From: RBG-16-66-20 sp040752005
GTDB taxonomy: Bacteria > Pseudomonadota > Gammaproteobacteria > Burkholderiales > SG8-39
NCBI GenBank assembly: GCA_040752005.1
Contig: JBFMFX010000004.1
Location: 112,128 to 176,127 of the forward strand
Direction of reading: 5' to 3'
Length of the DNA: 64,000 nucleotides
Shown here: positions 52,070-60,553 of the stretch, in pieces
Position numbering within the stretch: the stretch's first letter is position 1
How the letters are laid out: every line of letters begins with the position of its first letter
Notes under the pieces: generated by a model
Database searches by the model: none
Told to the model about the DNA's origin: nothing
Seen by the model: only the letters and a program-made list of their open reading frames with translations
Translations under genes and position numbers: made by a program

Positions 52070-53149
52070 ATGGATGCCTCGGATGCCAAGGACCTGCCCC
52101 AGGTCAAGGACCTGACCGAACTGCTTGCGTTCGTCGTCAAGAACAAGGCCTCCGACCTGCACCTTTCGGCCGGCCTGCCGCCCATGATCCGGGTGCACGG
52201 CGACGTGCGCCGCCTGAACGTCAAGCCGCTGGAGCACAAGGACGTGCACGCGATGGTGTACGACATCATGAACGACGGCCAGCGCAAGTTCTACGAGGAA
52301 AACCTGGAGTGCGACTTCTCCTTCGCGGTGCCCAACCTGGCGCGCTTCCGGGTCAACGCCTTCGTGCAGCAGCGCGGCGCGGCGGCGGTGATGCGCACGA
52401 TCCCGACCAAGATCCTGTCGCTGGAGGAGCTCAAGTGCCCGAAGGTGTTCAAGGACATCGCCGAGTACCCGCGCGGCCTGGTGCTGGTCACCGGCCCCAC
52501 CGGCTCGGGCAAGAGCACCACGCTCGCGGCGATGATCAACCACATCAACGAGAACGAGCACGGCCACATCCTCACCATCGAGGACCCGATCGAGTTCGTG
52601 CACGAGTCGAAGAAATGCCTGGTCAACCAGCGCGAGGTCGGACCGCACACGCTGTCGTTCGCCAACGCGCTGCGCAGCGCGCTGCGCGAGGACCCGGACG
52701 TGATCCTGGTGGGCGAGATGCGCGACCTGGAAACCATCCGCCTGGCGCTGACCGGCGCCGAGACCGGCCACCTCGTCTTCGGCACGCTGCACACCTCCTC
52801 GGCGGCGAAGACGATTGACCGCATCGTGGACGTGTTCCCGGCGGCGGAAAAGGAGATGGTGCGCGCGATGCTGTCGGAGTCGCTGCGCGCGGTGATCTCG
52901 CAGACGCTGCTCAAGACCAAGGACGGCTCCGGCCGCGTCGCCGCGCACGAGATCATGATCGGCACGCCGGCGATCCGCAACCTGATCCGCGAGAACAAGA
53001 TCGCGCAGATGTACTCCGCCATCCAGACCGGCGCGCAGTTCGGCATGCAGACGCTGGACCAGAACCTGCAGGACCTGGTCAAGCGCAACATCGTCTCGGT
53101 CGCCGAGGCGCGCAGCAAGGCGCAGAACAAGGACATCTTCGTCGGCTAG
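52070..53149 (+). CDS. pilT: Type IV pilus retraction ATPase PilT
   Basis: 359 aa. Hexameric AAA-like motor that depolymerises pili for twitching and DNA uptake. Walker A GPTGSGKST has Lys148. The Asp box ILTIEDPIEF, the Walker B-type VILVGEMRD, His box TGHLVFGTLHT and the retraction-specific AIRNLIREN motif near the C-terminus are all present. Usual length is about 345. Divergent from yggS and followed ten bases on by pilU, the conserved arrangement. Confidence 0.97.
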   Translation: MDASDAKDLPQVKDLTELLAFVVKNKASDLHLSAGLPPMIRVHGDVRRLNVKPLEHKDVHAMVYDIMNDGQRKFYEENLECDFSFAVPNLARFRVNAFVQQRGAAAVMRTIPTKILSLEELKCPKVFKDIAEYPRGLVLVTGPTGSGKSTTLAAMINHINENEHGHILTIEDPIEFVHESKKCLVNQREVGPHTLSFANALRSALREDPDVILVGEMRDLETIRLALTGAETGHLVFGTLHTSSAAKTIDRIVDVFPAAEKEMVRAMLSESLRAVISQTLLKTKDGSGRVAAHEIMIGTPAIRNLIRENKIAQMYSAIQTGAQFGMQTLDQNLQDLVKRNIVSVAEARSKAQNKDIFVG

Positions 53150-53159
53150 GAGATCCGCC

Positions 53160-54296
53160 ATGGAACGCGAACAGGCCACCAAGTTCATCTACGATCTGCT
53201 GCGGGCGCTGGTTGCGAAGAAGGGCTCGGACCTCTTCATCACCGCGGGCTTTCCGCCGGCGATGAAGGTGGACGGCAAGATGACGCCGGTGTCACAGACC
53301 GCGCTCACCGCGCAGCATACGGCGATGCTCGCGCGCTCGATCATGAACGACAAGCAGGCCGCCGAGTTCGAGTCCACCAAGGAATGCAACTTCGCCATCA
53401 GCCCGGCGGGCATCGGCCGCTTCCGGGTCAACTGCTTCGTGCAGCAGGGCTGCGTCGGCATGGTGCTGCGCGTGATCACCACCACGATTCCGAAGTTCGA
53501 GGACCTGAAGCTGCCGCCGGTGCTCAAGGACGTGGCGATGGCCAAGCGCGGCCTGGTGCTGTTCGTCGGCGGCACCGGCTCGGGCAAGTCCACCTCGCTC
53601 GCCGCGATGATCGGCTACCGCAACGAGAACTCCTACGGGCACATCATCACCATCGAGGATCCGGTCGAATACGTGCACCCGCACAAGAACTGCATCGTCA
53701 CGCAGCGCGAGGTGGGAGTGGACACCGAAAGCTGGGAAGCGGCGCTCAAGAACACCCTGCGCCAGGCCCCGGACGTGATCCTGATCGGCGAGATCCGCGA
53801 CCGCGACGTGATGGAGCACGCGATCGCATTCGCCGAGACCGGTCACCTGTGCCTCGGCACCCTGCACGCCAACAACGCCAACCAGGCCCTGGACCGCATC
53901 ATCAACTTCTTCCCCGAGGAGCGGCGCCAGCAGCTGCTGATGGACCTGTCGCTCAACCTGAAGGCGATCGTGTCGCAGCGCCTGATCCCGCTCAAGGAAG
54001 GCAAGGGCCGCGCCGCCGCCGTCGAGGTGATGCTCAACACGCCGCTGATCTCTGACCTCATCTTCAAGGGCGAGGTGCACGGCATCAAGGAAGTGATGAA
54101 GAAGTCCAGGGAACTGGGCATGCAGACGTTCGACCAGGCGCTGTTCGACCTGTACGAGCAGGGCCGGATCAGCTACGAGGACGCGCTGCGCTTCGCCGAC
54201 TCGACCAACGAGGTGCGCCTTGCGATCAAGCTGCACGGCAAGGAGGCGAAGGACAAGGACTTCACCAAGGGGATCGAGCACCTGGACATCGTGTAG
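53160..54296 (+). CDS. pilU: PilT-like ATPase PilU
   Basis: 378 aa accessory retraction ATPase that adds force together with PilT. Walker A GGTGSGKST has Lys143; IITIEDPVEYVH, ILIGEIRDRDVMEHA and TGHLCLGTLHANNA follow. It has the C-terminal extension (HGKEAKDKDFTKGIEHLDIV) typical of PilU and lacks the exact AIRNLIRE box of PilT. GGAGAT stands before the ATG. Confidence 0.96.
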   Translation: MEREQATKFIYDLLRALVAKKGSDLFITAGFPPAMKVDGKMTPVSQTALTAQHTAMLARSIMNDKQAAEFESTKECNFAISPAGIGRFRVNCFVQQGCVGMVLRVITTTIPKFEDLKLPPVLKDVAMAKRGLVLFVGGTGSGKSTSLAAMIGYRNENSYGHIITIEDPVEYVHPHKNCIVTQREVGVDTESWEAALKNTLRQAPDVILIGEIRDRDVMEHAIAFAETGHLCLGTLHANNANQALDRIINFFPEERRQQLLMDLSLNLKAIVSQRLIPLKEGKGRAAAVEVMLNTPLISDLIFKGEVHGIKEVMKKSRELGMQTFDQALFDLYEQGRISYEDALRFADSTNEVRLAIKLHGKEAKDKDFTKGIEHLDIV

Positions 54297-54305
54297 CGCG
54301 CCGGC

Positions 54306-55451
54306 CTAGCGGTTCGATCCGGCCACCATCCGGAACTCGTACAGCCGGCAATCGAGCGCGCCGTTACGCAGCGGGATGCGGCGCGAGGGCGCAAGGCGCA
54401 TGCGCCGTGGCAAATCGCGATCGGCGGTAAAGAGATAGCAGCGCCAGCCGGGAAAACGGCGCTTGAGCGCCTCGCCCAGGCGCGGATAGAACTCGGCGAG
54501 CGCCGGCTTCGAGCCCAGCCGCTCGCCGTAGGGTGGATTGGCGATCAGCACGCCCGCCGGCGCGGGCGCGCGACGCTCCAGCACGTCGGCCCGCTCCAGC
54601 TTCACCCAGCGCTCGACGCCCGCGGCGGCGAGGTTTCGCCGCGCGACGGCAAGCGCTTTTTCGTCGGTGTCGCTGCCGTAGATCGCGGCAGTGGCGGGCG
54701 CTGCCGGCGCCGGCTTCGCCCGCACCCTGGCCCAGAGCGACGGATCGTAGTTGGCGAGCTTCTCGAAGGCAAAGCGCCGGTTCGCGCCCGGGGCGCGCCC
54801 CCGGGCGATCGCCGCCGCCTCGATGAGCAGCGTCCCCCCGCCGCACATCGGATCGAGCAGCGGCTCATCCGGCCGCCATCCCGACAGAAGCACGATCCCG
54901 GCGGCGAGGTTCTCCCTGAGCGGCGCCTCGACGCGGCCCGTGCGCCAGCCGCGCTTGAAGAGCGCCTCGCCCGAGGTGTCCAGGTAGAGCGCCGCGCGCG
55001 TGCCTTCGAGGTAAAGGTGTACGCGCACCTCGGGCGCAGCGCGGTCCACGTCCGGCCGGCGCCCGAGCGCATCGCGAAAGCGGTCGCAGATCGCGTCCTT
55101 TGCGCGCAGCACGGCGAAGTCGAGGCTCCGCAGGGGGCTTGCGCGCGCCGCGACATTGACGCGCAGGCTCCGTTCGACGGCGAAGTGGCGCATCCAGTCC
55201 AGCTCGCGCACCGCGGCGTAGAGATCGCGCTCGTTGCGGCATTCGAACTCGGCCAGGCGCCAGAGGATGCGCGAGGCAAGCCGCGACCACAGGTTCGCCG
55301 CGTAGCAGGTTTCCCAGTCGCCGCGGAAGGCGACGCCGCCGGGCGCCGTGCGCGTTTCCTGGGCCCCGAGCGGCGCGAGCTCAGCCGCCAGCAGCGCCTC
55401 CAGCCCGCGCGGGCAGGGCGCGAAAAACGCCTCAGAAGGGCTTGTAGACAA
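54306..55451 (-). CDS. rlmL: 23S rRNA m2G2445-type methyltransferase (RlmL-like, THUMP domain)
   Basis: 381 aa. N-terminal ferredoxin-like and THUMP domains (APCPRGLEALLAAEL) precede the methyltransferase domain with motif LDPMCGGGTLLIEA and the catalytic NPPYGERLG. It matches the RlmL half of E. coli RlmKL; the RlmK half is absent, as in many Betaproteobacteria. The TTG at 55451 lies 20 bases inside the end of hemJ, so the start is not certain. Convergent with pilU. Confidence 0.9.
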   Translation of the reverse strand: MSTSPSEAFFAPCPRGLEALLAAELAPLGAQETRTAPGGVAFRGDWETCYAANLWSRLASRILWRLAEFECRNERDLYAAVRELDWMRHFAVERSLRVNVAARASPLRSLDFAVLRAKDAICDRFRDALGRRPDVDRAAPEVRVHLYLEGTRAALYLDTSGEALFKRGWRTGRVEAPLRENLAAGIVLLSGWRPDEPLLDPMCGGGTLLIEAAAIARGRAPGANRRFAFEKLANYDPSLWARVRAKPAPAAPATAAIYGSDTDEKALAVARRNLAAAGVERWVKLERADVLERRAPAPAGVLIANPPYGERLGSKPALAEFYPRLGEALKRRFPGWRCYLFTADRDLPRRMRLAPSRRIPLRNGALDCRLYEFRMVAGSNR

Positions 55452-55848
55452 CGAGAAAGACCGCGCCGAAGAGCACCAGCACCGGGAACTCGTTGAACCA
55501 GCGGTACCAGACGTGCCCGTGCCGGTTGCGATCGCGGCGGAAGTCGAGCATGAGCTTTCCGCACCAGACGTGATAGGCGACCAGCAGCGCGACGAGCGCG
55601 GCCTTCGCGTGCAGCCAGCCGCCGGCGCCGGGAAACCACGCCGCCCACAGCCACAGGCCGGTGGCGAGCGTGAGCAGCCCGCCGGGCGTCGCGATGCCCC
55701 AGAAGAGCTTGCGCTCCATGATCTTGAAGCGCTCGCGCGAGATCTCGTCGGTCGCGAGCGCGTGATAGACGAACAGGCGCGGCAGGTAAAAGAGCCCCGC
55801 GAACCAGGTCACCATGAACACGATGTGCAGCGACTTGACCAGCAGCAT
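55432..55848 (-). CDS. hemJ: Protoporphyrinogen IX oxidase HemJ-like membrane protein
   Basis: 138 aa with four membrane helices. Conserved His8 in VKSLHIVFMVTWFAGLFYLPR, the haem-ligand candidate, and a later Lys/Trp-rich HVWCGKLMLDF are as in HemJ (UPF0093), the oxygen-independent-type protoporphyrinogen oxidase of many proteobacteria. ATG at 55848 is two bases after the permease stop. Confidence 0.92.
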   Translation of the reverse strand: MLLVKSLHIVFMVTWFAGLFYLPRLFVYHALATDEISRERFKIMERKLFWGIATPGGLLTLATGLWLWAAWFPGAGGWLHAKAALVALLVAYHVWCGKLMLDFRRDRNRHGHVWYRWFNEFPVLVLFGAVFLVVYKPF

Positions 55849-55850
55849 CG

Positions 55851-56639
55851 CTATCTCAGCAGGCGCCGGCGCGTGAGGACGGTGGCGGCGTAGTAGCCGC
55901 CGATCGCGTAGGCCGCGAGCACCGCGGCGTGCACCGCCGCCTGCGGCGCGTGTCCGGCGAGCAGCGGCCTCGCCAGCTCGACGCCGTGATACAGCGGCAG
56001 GACCCGCGCCACCACCTGCAGCGCCTGCGGCAGATTCTCGACCGGGAAGAACACCCCCGAGAGGATCATCATCGGGGTGAGCACCAGCGTCAGGTAGTAG
56101 CTGAAGAAGTCGTAGCCGCCCGCGAGCGCGTTGACCGCCAGACCGAGCCCGGCGAAGGCGAGCCCGACGAGCGCGATCACGGCGAGCGCGCCCAGCGCCG
56201 CGGGCCATCGCGCGAAACCGAGCGCCGACACCACCGCCAGCATGCACACGCCGGCGGCGAGCGCCTTGGTCGCCGCCCACAGCCACTCGCCGGCGAGCAC
56301 GTCGTCCAGCTCCATCGGCGCGTTGACGATCGCTTCCCACGTCCGTTGCACGTGCATGCGGGAGAACGCCGAGTAGAGCGACTCGAACGTGGCGGCGTAC
56401 ATCGTCGAGGAGGCGAGAAACCCGCCGGCGAGGAAGGCGAAGTAACTGGTGCCGCCCTCGAGCGTCCCGATCGCCGCGCCCAACCCGTAGCCTAGACCGA
56501 AGAGCATGATCAGCGGGTCCGCGAGGTTGCCGAGGATTGAGGGCAGCGCGAGCTTGCGCCAGACGAGGAAGTTGCGCCGCCACACCGGCACGAAGCGCAG
56601 GCTGATCGCGGGCGGAGCGTACAGGCGCGCGGGTTTCAC
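55851..56639 (-). CDS. ABC-2 type permease (NodJ-like)
   Basis: 262 aa, six membrane segments and the ABC-2 signature LSGVFFPVENLPQALQVVARVLPLYHGVELAR. Very similar in layout to NodJ, the permease of the nodulation-factor exporter, but such pairs are widespread in non-symbiotic Betaproteobacteria and their cargo is unknown. It follows its ATPase by two bases. Confidence 0.9.
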   Translation of the reverse strand: MKPARLYAPPAISLRFVPVWRRNFLVWRKLALPSILGNLADPLIMLFGLGYGLGAAIGTLEGGTSYFAFLAGGFLASSTMYAATFESLYSAFSRMHVQRTWEAIVNAPMELDDVLAGEWLWAATKALAAGVCMLAVVSALGFARWPAALGALAVIALVGLAFAGLGLAVNALAGGYDFFSYYLTLVLTPMMILSGVFFPVENLPQALQVVARVLPLYHGVELARPLLAGHAPQAAVHAAVLAAYAIGGYYAATVLTRRRLLR

Positions 56640-56641
56640 GC

Positions 56642-57568
56642 TCAGTCTCTCAGGTCACGGCCGGTGAGCCTGAGGAACACGTCCTCCAGGTTCGCCGGCC
56701 GGTGAGAATAGACGAGTTCGGGTTCGCCGGCCAGGCTCGAAAGTACGGCCTCCACGTCCGCGCCGTAGCAAAAGACGGTCTCGCCCACCCGTTCCAGGCG
56801 GGGCGCGAGGCCGCGGGCGCGCTCCATCCAGCGCTCGACGCCCGGGCCGTGCACCTCCACCACCTGCGGCTCGATGTGGCGCGCGATCAGCGCGCGCGGC
56901 GCTCCCTCGGCGATGATGCGGCCGGCATCCATGATCGCGACGCGCGTGCACAGGCGCTCGGCCTCCTCCATGAAGTGCGTGGTGAGGATCAGCGTGCGCC
57001 CCTCGTGCGCGAGCCGCCGCAGCCGCTCCCAGACGAGGTGCCGCGCCTGCGGGTCGAGTCCGGTCGTCGGCTCGTCCATGACGAGCACCTGCGGGTCGTT
57101 GACCAGGGCGCGCGCCAGGGCGAGCCGCCGCTTCATGCCGCCCGAGAGCGCGCCGATGCGCGCCGCGGCCCGGCCGGCCAGGCCGGCGAAGTCGAGCAGC
57201 CGCGGAATGCGCGCCGCGATCTCGGCATCGGCCAGGCCGAAGTAGCGGCCGTACACGAGCAGGTTCTCGGCCACCGTGAAGTCCGGGTCGAGGCTGTCGA
57301 ACTGGGGCACCACGCCGACGGCGGCGCGAGCCTCGCGCGCCCGCGCGGGCACCGGCAGGCCGAGCAGGCGGATCTCGCCAGCGTCCGGATCGGTGAGGCC
57401 GAGGCAGAGCTTGAGCGTCGTCGTCTTGCCGGCGCCGTTCGGACCGAGCAGCCCGAAGCACTCGCCCGGCGCGATCTCGAAGTCCACGCCGCAGACGACC
57501 TCCGCCGCCCCGTAGCGCTTGCGCAGCCCCCGCACCGAGAGCGCCGGAACTTCCAGCGCGACTTTCAT
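56642..57568 (-). CDS. ABC exporter ATPase (NodI-like)
   Basis: 308 aa. Walker A GPNGAGKTT at 42-50, Q-loop VGVVPQFDSLDPDFTV, signature LSGGMKRRLALAR, Walker B VLVMDEPTTGLDP and switch His in LTTHFMEEA, plus the C-terminal NodI/DrrA-like tail (ANLEDVFLRLTGRDLRD). ATG at 57568. Works with the permease downstream. Last of the clearly core genes before the accessory right flank. Confidence 0.93.
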   Translation of the reverse strand: MKVALEVPALSVRGLRKRYGAAEVVCGVDFEIAPGECFGLLGPNGAGKTTTLKLCLGLTDPDAGEIRLLGLPVPARAREARAAVGVVPQFDSLDPDFTVAENLLVYGRYFGLADAEIAARIPRLLDFAGLAGRAAARIGALSGGMKRRLALARALVNDPQVLVMDEPTTGLDPQARHLVWERLRRLAHEGRTLILTTHFMEEAERLCTRVAIMDAGRIIAEGAPRALIARHIEPQVVEVHGPGVERWMERARGLAPRLERVGETVFCYGADVEAVLSSLAGEPELVYSHRPANLEDVFLRLTGRDLRD

Positions 57569-57703
57569 CGCCGGCCCGGCGGCGCGCTCATGCGGTCACC
57601 CTCTCGGCGAACCGGTCCCCGGATCGCGCAAGCGGCCGGCGCAAAAGACCGTGGGGCCGACCGTGGATGCGTTGCCGGAGATCGGCCCGCCTCGCCCTCG
57701 CGA

Positions 57704-58129
57704 TCACACCGCTCTTCCCGGATGCCGCACCTTCACCACCGCCGCAGCGCGTCTCCTTTGCTCCTTGTCGAGCGTGATCAAGGTGGCGGCGAAGCGCCGC
57801 GCGACAGCGATATAGACGGCGTCGCTCGCCCGCAGCCGATGGCGGGCCGCGATCTCCGCAGCCTCCCGTGCCAGCCGTTCGTCCAGCCCGATCAACGCCA
57901 CCTGCGGGAGCTGGATGACCTCGGACGCGAACGCTGCGCCAAGCTCCGGCCGGACTTGCCCGCGCCCGATCGCGGCGGCGATCTCGACCATCGCCAGCGC
58001 GGGCAGAAAGATGGGAGGGGCGGCCTCCGCCAGGCCGCGCAGGAACGACTTGCTCGCGGCGTGCGCCGGCTCCGAAGGCGTGAACGCGCTGACAAACACG
58101 CTGGCGTCCACCGTCACCGGCCCGCTCAT
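57704..58129 (-). CDS. PIN-domain toxin, VapC-like
   Basis: 141 aa ribonuclease-type toxin. The acidic metal-binding set is complete: D8 (VTVDASVFV), E49 (AMVEIAAAI), D103 (RASDAVYIAVA) and D121 (LITLDKE). VapC toxins cut tRNA or rRNA under antitoxin loss. The ATG overlaps the antitoxin stop (ATGA), the usual TA coupling. The toxin is intact while the antitoxin frame is broken, which is odd for a living pair. Confidence 0.88.
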   Translation of the reverse strand: MSGPVTVDASVFVSAFTPSEPAHAASKSFLRGLAEAAPPIFLPALAMVEIAAAIGRGQVRPELGAAFASEVIQLPQVALIGLDERLAREAAEIAARHRLRASDAVYIAVARRFAATLITLDKEQRRRAAAVVKVRHPGRAV

Positions 58130-58378
58130 CGCCGCATCTCGGACAGCAGCTCGACGGCGCTCTTGTCGCTCTTCCAGTGCCTGGCGATCTCTTCACCCAG
58201 CCGTTCCAGCCGCGCCCAGACGTCGCCGGCGCGAAGCCGCTGGGGTTCGGCATCGGCCGGGACCAACATCGCGACCGGTTTGCCGCGCACGTTGATCACA
58301 TAGCGCGCGGCCCTCCTTGGCGGCGCGCACCGCTTGCGAGATATGGGCCTTCAGCTCGCGAATGCCGATCTCGTACAT
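58126..58378 (-). pseudogene. Phd/YefM-type (VapB) antitoxin with a one-base frameshift
   Basis: The N-terminal half reads MYEIGIRELKAHISQAV and KEG, the DNA-binding fold of Phd-like antitoxins. The C-terminal half is in the next frame: YVINVRGKPVAMLVP, then WARLERLGEEIARHW and ELLSEMRR, ending with an ATGA overlap to vapC. The two join perfectly if one C is removed near 58309 (in GGGCCGCGCGC on the minus strand), giving KEGARYV. So one base is inserted, by mutation or sequencing error. Without it the product would be about 83 aa. Confidence 0.85.
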
Positions 58379-58390
58379 CCGTGCCTCTCG

Positions 58391-58419
58391 ATGTGGTCAC
58401 CCATGTGGTCTCAATGTAG
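58391..58419 (-). promoter_or_regulatory. Iteron-like operator upstream of the antitoxin gene
   Basis: GACCACAT occurs twice on the minus strand (58391-58398 and 58403-58410), 12 bp apart, with a third, weaker copy CTACAT at 58414-58419. They lie 13-41 bp before the antitoxin ATG; TACATT at 58413-58418 could be a -10 element. Placement fits autoregulation by the TA complex. Confidence 0.45.
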
Positions 58420-58479
58420 CACCGGGCACCGGAGGCGGCGAGCAGGTCCGCGCGCAGGCACCGCTGCCCTTCCCGTTGA

Positions 58480-59844
58480 TCACAGGCTCGATCCGCCAGC
58501 CTGTTGAACGTTGCGTTGAGCGAGCATCCACTGGTAGGCCGGCCAGCAGGTGACATGCCGGGGCGGATCGAGCGGCGTGCGATCGTGGGTCAGCGCGAGC
58601 AGCCAGCGCCGCGCCCGCGGCCAGCGTCGGCCCGCCTGCTCGAGCGCGCGCAGTTCGCGCCCTGCCGTATCGGGGTCGCTCGCATCGGCACAGACCTGGA
58701 CGAGGTGTTCCGCGCCGTCCGGCGCGCGGGCCAGGAAATCCACTTCGTGGCCCTCCGGCGTGCGCACGTAGGTCACCTCGCACCGCCGCCGCTCCAGCTC
58801 GATCAATACCGCCGTCTCGAGCGCATGGCCGATGTTCGTCCGGCCCGTGCGGTCGAACAGGGGGATGAGGCCCGGGTCCACCGGGTAGATCTTCCGCGGG
58901 TTGACCATGCGCTGGCGCTCCGAGTCGGCCTCGATCCACACGGTCCGCACCAGGAAGCAGTCCTCGAGGTAACCGAGCAGGTGGTGGAGCGTGTCGCGCG
59001 AGACCGCAATCCCCTGGCTCTTGAGCGTGCGATGAAACTTCTCGACGCTGAACGGGCTCGCGGCATTTGCCAGGAGGTGCCGCACGAGCCAGCGCAAGGC
59101 CACCGCGTTGCCGACCCCGTGACGCTCGACCACGTCGCGCAGGATCGCCACGTCCACGTAATCGCGCAGGAGCTGCCGGCGCGATGCCGCGGGAAGCCCT
59201 TGCGCCTCCGGAAATCCGCCGACATCGAGCCACGAAAGGAACGCGTGCTCGAGTCGGCCGCGGTCGGCGCCGGCGACGAGCGCCGGGTCCGCTGGAGGGG
59301 ATTCCCCGCGGTGCGCCAAGGCCTCGGCGAAACTGAACGGATAGAGCACCACCGACCACGCGCGGCCGCGCAGCGCCGTTCCGATCTCGCGCGAGAGCAG
59401 CGCGGCGGAGGACCCGGTCACCACGATCTCGGCGCGACCGCTATCCAGGAGGCGCCGGACGAATCGCTCCCAGCCCGGCACCGTCTGGATCTCGTCGAAG
59501 CACCAGAACACCGGACCCGCCCGGTCCGCATCGGGCACGCGGCGCCCGTACTCCTCCAGCAGGAACCCGAGCTGCGTGCCTTGCAGTCCCGCCAGCCGCT
59601 CGTCCTCGAAGTTCACGTACGGAACGAGCGCCCGCGCGGCGCCACCCGCCAGCCGCTCGCGCCGCAGTTGATGGAGGAACGTGGTCTTGCCGGAGCGGCG
59701 CATGCCCAGAAGCGCGGTCACCTTGCCGGGCATCCGCACCGCCCCGTGGACGCTGCGTGGCGTGGCCTGCGGCAAAGGGCCCTCGAGGGAGGCCGCGAGC
59801 GCCTCCGACAGCGCATCCAGGATCGGCCTGGCAGGCAACGGCAT
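58480..59844 (-). CDS. AAA-family ATPase with DUF4143 domain
   Basis: 454 aa. Walker A GMRRSGKTT at 48-55, Walker B VFWCFDEIQTV, sensor GSSAALLSRE, then the C-terminal DUF4143 region with YVRTPEGHEVDFLAR, a PD-(D/E)xK-like pattern (GHEVDF, then LVQVC; the usual Lys appears to be missing). Such single genes are common, often mobile-looking, and of unknown function. ATG at 59844 has AGGAGAA upstream, which forms one arm of an inverted repeat (see 59849-59935). It stands alone between the TA pair and the restriction gene. Confidence 0.88.
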   Translation of the reverse strand: MPLPARPILDALSEALAASLEGPLPQATPRSVHGAVRMPGKVTALLGMRRSGKTTFLHQLRRERLAGGAARALVPYVNFEDERLAGLQGTQLGFLLEEYGRRVPDADRAGPVFWCFDEIQTVPGWERFVRRLLDSGRAEIVVTGSSAALLSREIGTALRGRAWSVVLYPFSFAEALAHRGESPPADPALVAGADRGRLEHAFLSWLDVGGFPEAQGLPAASRRQLLRDYVDVAILRDVVERHGVGNAVALRWLVRHLLANAASPFSVEKFHRTLKSQGIAVSRDTLHHLLGYLEDCFLVRTVWIEADSERQRMVNPRKIYPVDPGLIPLFDRTGRTNIGHALETAVLIELERRRCEVTYVRTPEGHEVDFLARAPDGAEHLVQVCADASDPDTAGRELRALEQAGRRWPRARRWLLALTHDRTPLDPPRHVTCWPAYQWMLAQRNVQQAGGSSL

Positions 59845-59848
59845 CCCT

Positions 59849-59935
59849 ATTCTCCTTCTTCGGAGGAGAATGTATCACGCAATTCTCCTTCATACAAGGA
59901 GAAAAAGGCCGATCGTTATCCTCGTTCAAAGGAGA
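59849..59935. repeat. Three inverted repeats at 33-bp spacing before the AAA/DUF4143 gene
   Basis: Dyad 1: ATTCTCCT (59849-59856) / AGGAGAAT (59864-59871). Dyad 2: TTCTCCTT (59883-59890) / AAGGAGAA (59896-59903). Dyad 3, imperfect: TATCCT (59917-59922) / AGGAGA (59930-59935). Centres are near 59860, 59893 and 59926, exactly 33 bp (about three helical turns) apart. Dyad 1 contains the ribosome-binding site of the ATPase gene, so in mRNA its hairpin would hide AGGAG. Not CRISPR: the units are palindromic with no spacers of even length. Confidence 0.8.
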
Positions 59936-60217
59936 GTCGTTCCTGCGGGAAGGTTTTGGTCTGTCGCGCGCCGTGCAGTAGCGCGGCCGGGCAGTCGGCG
60001 AGCGCGCCGCGCGTAGGGCGACGGCGGCGCGGCAGGCGAGCTTGGGAGCAATGTAGCCATCGGGTGGCTGAATATCAGCCACCAGGTGGATGATTCACGA
60101 CAAAGAGGAAAACGGAGCCAAAAACGCGCACTCTTGACCCCCGCCGGGGTGCCCGTTTTCTGCATCCGAAACTGGCCCGGACGGCCAGCCGTTGCGGCTA
60201 CGCCGAATTCATTACGA

Positions 60218-60248
60218 TTTACTCAATATCCTGCGTAACTTTACTCAA
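60218..60248. repeat. TTTACTCAA direct repeat
   Basis: TTTACTCAA occurs at 60218-60226 and again at 60240-60248, 22 bp apart (two helical turns), in an AT-rich island. It may be a pair of protein-binding sites or a remnant of a mobile element boundary. The second copy also encodes the last codons of the small frame at 60241-60471. Confidence 0.5.
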
Positions 60249-60471
60249 GGCCATGTGAAGCGGAAAGCCACCGGCAAAGTTCCGGGACAAGCCTGTCGCC
60301 TCCCCGGACCGAGCAAGCTTGCGGAAGCTTCGAGCGCCCGGTGGGCAAGCCCGAGTTGATCCGCGCCAGCGCATCGTGCAGGCGCCGGGCGAGCACCACT
60401 TCGCCGTAGTCGTTCTCGCTCAGCGGGCGGTCCTCGGGCAGGACCATTTCGAACTGCACCCGGAAGCGCAA
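60241..60471 (-). pseudogene. Short coding-like segment after the restriction gene, possibly the end of a broken gene
   Basis: 76 codons from a TTG, with strong G/C at third positions through VLPEDRPLSENDYGEVVLARR and a looser end. In the same frame upstream, GAGGAGG and an ATG (60550) just after the restriction gene start a peptide MNLREP that meets TAA at once; the frame then stays open through this segment. This looks like a downstream operon gene split by a stop codon. I do not recognise the family. Confidence 0.35.
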
Positions 60472-60553
60472 ATTGTTCGAGAGGTTTTGGGCGCGACGGT
60501 AGGCACTGCCTCGATGGGCGAGCCGACCGCCTTACGGTTCTCGCAGGTTCATC

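Larger units (their letters stand above)
59936..60553. other. Gene-poor stretch between the ATPase and restriction genes
   Basis: About 0.6 kb without a convincing gene, less GC-rich near 60200-60250. It holds a 9-bp direct repeat at 60218/60240, a small GC dyad CCCC-GCC-GGGG near 60140, another CTGGCC-n5-GGCCAG near 60172, and a short coding-like segment at 60241-60471. No tRNA, insertion sequence ends or terminator with a T-run were seen. Confidence 0.6.

Noticed and set aside
55851..57568. Nodulation-factor exporter NodIJ
   Set aside because: Similar pairs are widespread in non-symbiotic bacteria and no nod genes are present.
59849..59935. CRISPR array
   Set aside because: The three units are palindromic, imperfect and too few, and lie against a gene start without leader or cas genes.
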